Of a stretch of DNA of 6,157 bases, positions 5,340 through 6,157 are shown one piece after another. Where the stretch lies: assembly GCA_030604585.1 (NCBI GenBank), contig JAUVVP010000135.1, forward strand, positions 1 to 6,157. The letters are read 5' to 3'. Numbering within the stretch: position 1 is the stretch's first letter; each line of letters begins with the position of its first letter. The stretch comes from Planctomycetota bacterium (GTDB taxonomy: Bacteria > Planctomycetota > Brocadiia > SM23-32). The notes under the pieces were generated by a model. The model did not search any database and had not been told where the DNA came from. It was given only the letters and a program-made list of their open reading frames with translations. A program made the position numbers and the translations under genes.

Positions 5340-6157
5340 ATGACGAGCAGGTTCACGATAGGTCTTGACTTCGGCACGAACTCCGTGAGGGCCTTGATCG
5401 TGGATGTGGCCACGGGGGAAGAGGTCGCCTCGACCGCGTGGGACTATGCCCGCGGCGAGGCCGGCGTGGTCCTGGACGCGAGGGACCCGCACCTTGCGCG
5501 GCAGGACCCGGCGGACTACGTTGAGGGCACCGAGGCATGTGTCAAGCAGGCGTTGGAGGCGGCAGCTTCGCACGACGGGTTCTCGCCTGACGGCGTCATC
5601 GGCATCGGCGTGGACACGACCGGCAGCACGCCGCTTCCCGTTGACGAGGCGGGAGAGCCGCTGGCCTTCAAGGACGAGTTCCGCGGCAATCCCAACGCCC
5701 TGGCGTGGCTGTGGAAGGACCACACGGGCCACGCGGAGGCCCAGGAGATAACCGAGACGGCAGCGCGCTCGCGCCCGCAGTACCTGGCGAAATGCGGCGG
5801 CAAATACTCGTCCGAATGGCTCTGGTCGAAGGTGCTGCACTGCCTGAGGGTCGCGCCGCAGGTGTTCGATGCGGCCTATACCTGGGTGGAGTTCGCTGAC
5901 TGGGTCCCCGCCATGCTCACGGGCACGGTTGCCCCGGGCGCTGTGAAGCGCGGCATATGCGCCGCCGGCCACAAGGCGATGTTCAACCCGTCCTGGGGCG
6001 GTTATCCGGATGAGGAGTTCATCGGCTCCCTGGACGAGCGCCTGGCCAGGGTCCGGCGCACGCTCCCGGACCGGGCCTACAACGTTGCCGACGCGGCCGG
6101 CGAGCTGACTCAAGAATGGGCGCAGCGGCTCGGGCTCAGGGCGGGCATACCCGTCGC
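5340..6157 (+). CDS. araB: Ribulokinase (FGGY family), 3' end outside the window
   Basis: The first 272 codons of an ATP-dependent cytoplasmic sugar kinase are present, about half of the roughly 550 residues usual for AraB. It phosphorylates L-ribulose to L-ribulose 5-phosphate in arabinose catabolism; E. coli ribulokinase also accepts other 2-ketopentoses. Seen in order are the N-terminal phosphate-binding loop GLDFGTNSVRA (8-18), GVDTTGSTPLPVD (90-102), WKDHT (125-129), GGKYSSEWLWSK (153-164), EFADWVPAMLTG (184-195) and KRGICAAGHKAMFN (203-216). WKDHT, the GG-YSSEW block and the CAAGHK block separate AraB from xylulokinase and glycerol kinase. The start is set by GAGGG six bases upstream. 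As third gene of the operon it is the best guide to the pathway: its product would go to an epimerase or aldolase not seen here. The C-terminal ATP-binding half cannot be checked. Confidence 0.93.
   Translation, partial: MTSRFTIGLDFGTNSVRALIVDVATGEEVASTAWDYARGEAGVVLDARDPHLARQDPADYVEGTEACVKQALEAAASHDGFSPDGVIGIGVDTTGSTPLPVDEAGEPLAFKDEFRGNPNALAWLWKDHTGHAEAQEITETAARSRPQYLAKCGGKYSSEWLWSKVLHCLRVAPQVFDAAYTWVEFADWVPAMLTGTVAPGAVKRGICAAGHKAMFNPSWGGYPDEEFIGSLDERLARVRRTLPDRAYNVADAAGELTQEWAQRLGLRAGIPV

Noticed and set aside
5232..6113. Antisense open frame of 293 codons opposite the ribulokinase
   Set aside because: It is a shadow of the kinase codon pattern, rich in Arg and Gly without recognisable domains.
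1..6157. CRISPR array, toxin-antitoxin pair, retron or phage module
   Set aside because: No regularly spaced repeats, paired small genes, reverse transcriptase motif or phage structural genes could be seen on either strand.

Overview
The window is GC-rich bacterial DNA. It holds one tRNA gene, intact genes on both strands, a decayed transposase piece and the start of a sugar-catabolism operon. No gene here fixes the lineage. The high GC, the stand-alone STAS protein and the mix of a fucose-isomerase-like enzyme, a zinc dehydrogenase and an AraB-type kinase would fit a heterotrophic soil or sediment bacterium, for example Planctomycetota or Armatimonadota. That placement is a guess.

Left part (1-1340). 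The tail of an unrecognised reading frame, probably cut by the window edge, ends at 330. About 690 bases without an intact gene follow. They contain the C-terminal end of an IS5-type DDE transposase on the minus strand (572-760) and a short tandem repeat. A complete tRNA-Leu(CAG) lies on the minus strand at 1023-1107 with an encoded CCA end and a strong sigma70-like promoter just upstream.

Middle part (1340-2365). A 195-residue membrane protein of the isoprenylcysteine/phospholipid methyltransferase superfamily has its own promoter with a perfect TATAAT. It converges on a 115-residue STAS-domain anti-anti-sigma-factor-like protein on the minus strand. The two genes are separated by 90 bases.

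Right part (2366-6157). A 407-base divergent intergenic region carries inverted repeats and a TTGACA-type promoter. It leads into three co-directional genes with short gaps (54 and 59 bases) and good ribosome-binding sites: a 467-residue L-fucose/L-arabinose isomerase-family protein, a 349-residue zinc-dependent medium-chain dehydrogenase of the sorbitol/threonine dehydrogenase type, and the first 272 codons of a ribulokinase (AraB type, FGGY family) cut by the window end. Together they look like a pentose or pentitol pathway. An aldose would be isomerised, or a polyol oxidised, to a 2-ketopentose that the kinase phosphorylates. The natural sugar is not determined by the sequence. The isomerase may stand in for classical AraA, which is the most interesting idea in the window. 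I found no CRISPR array, no intact mobile element and no clearly new defence or other exotic system.
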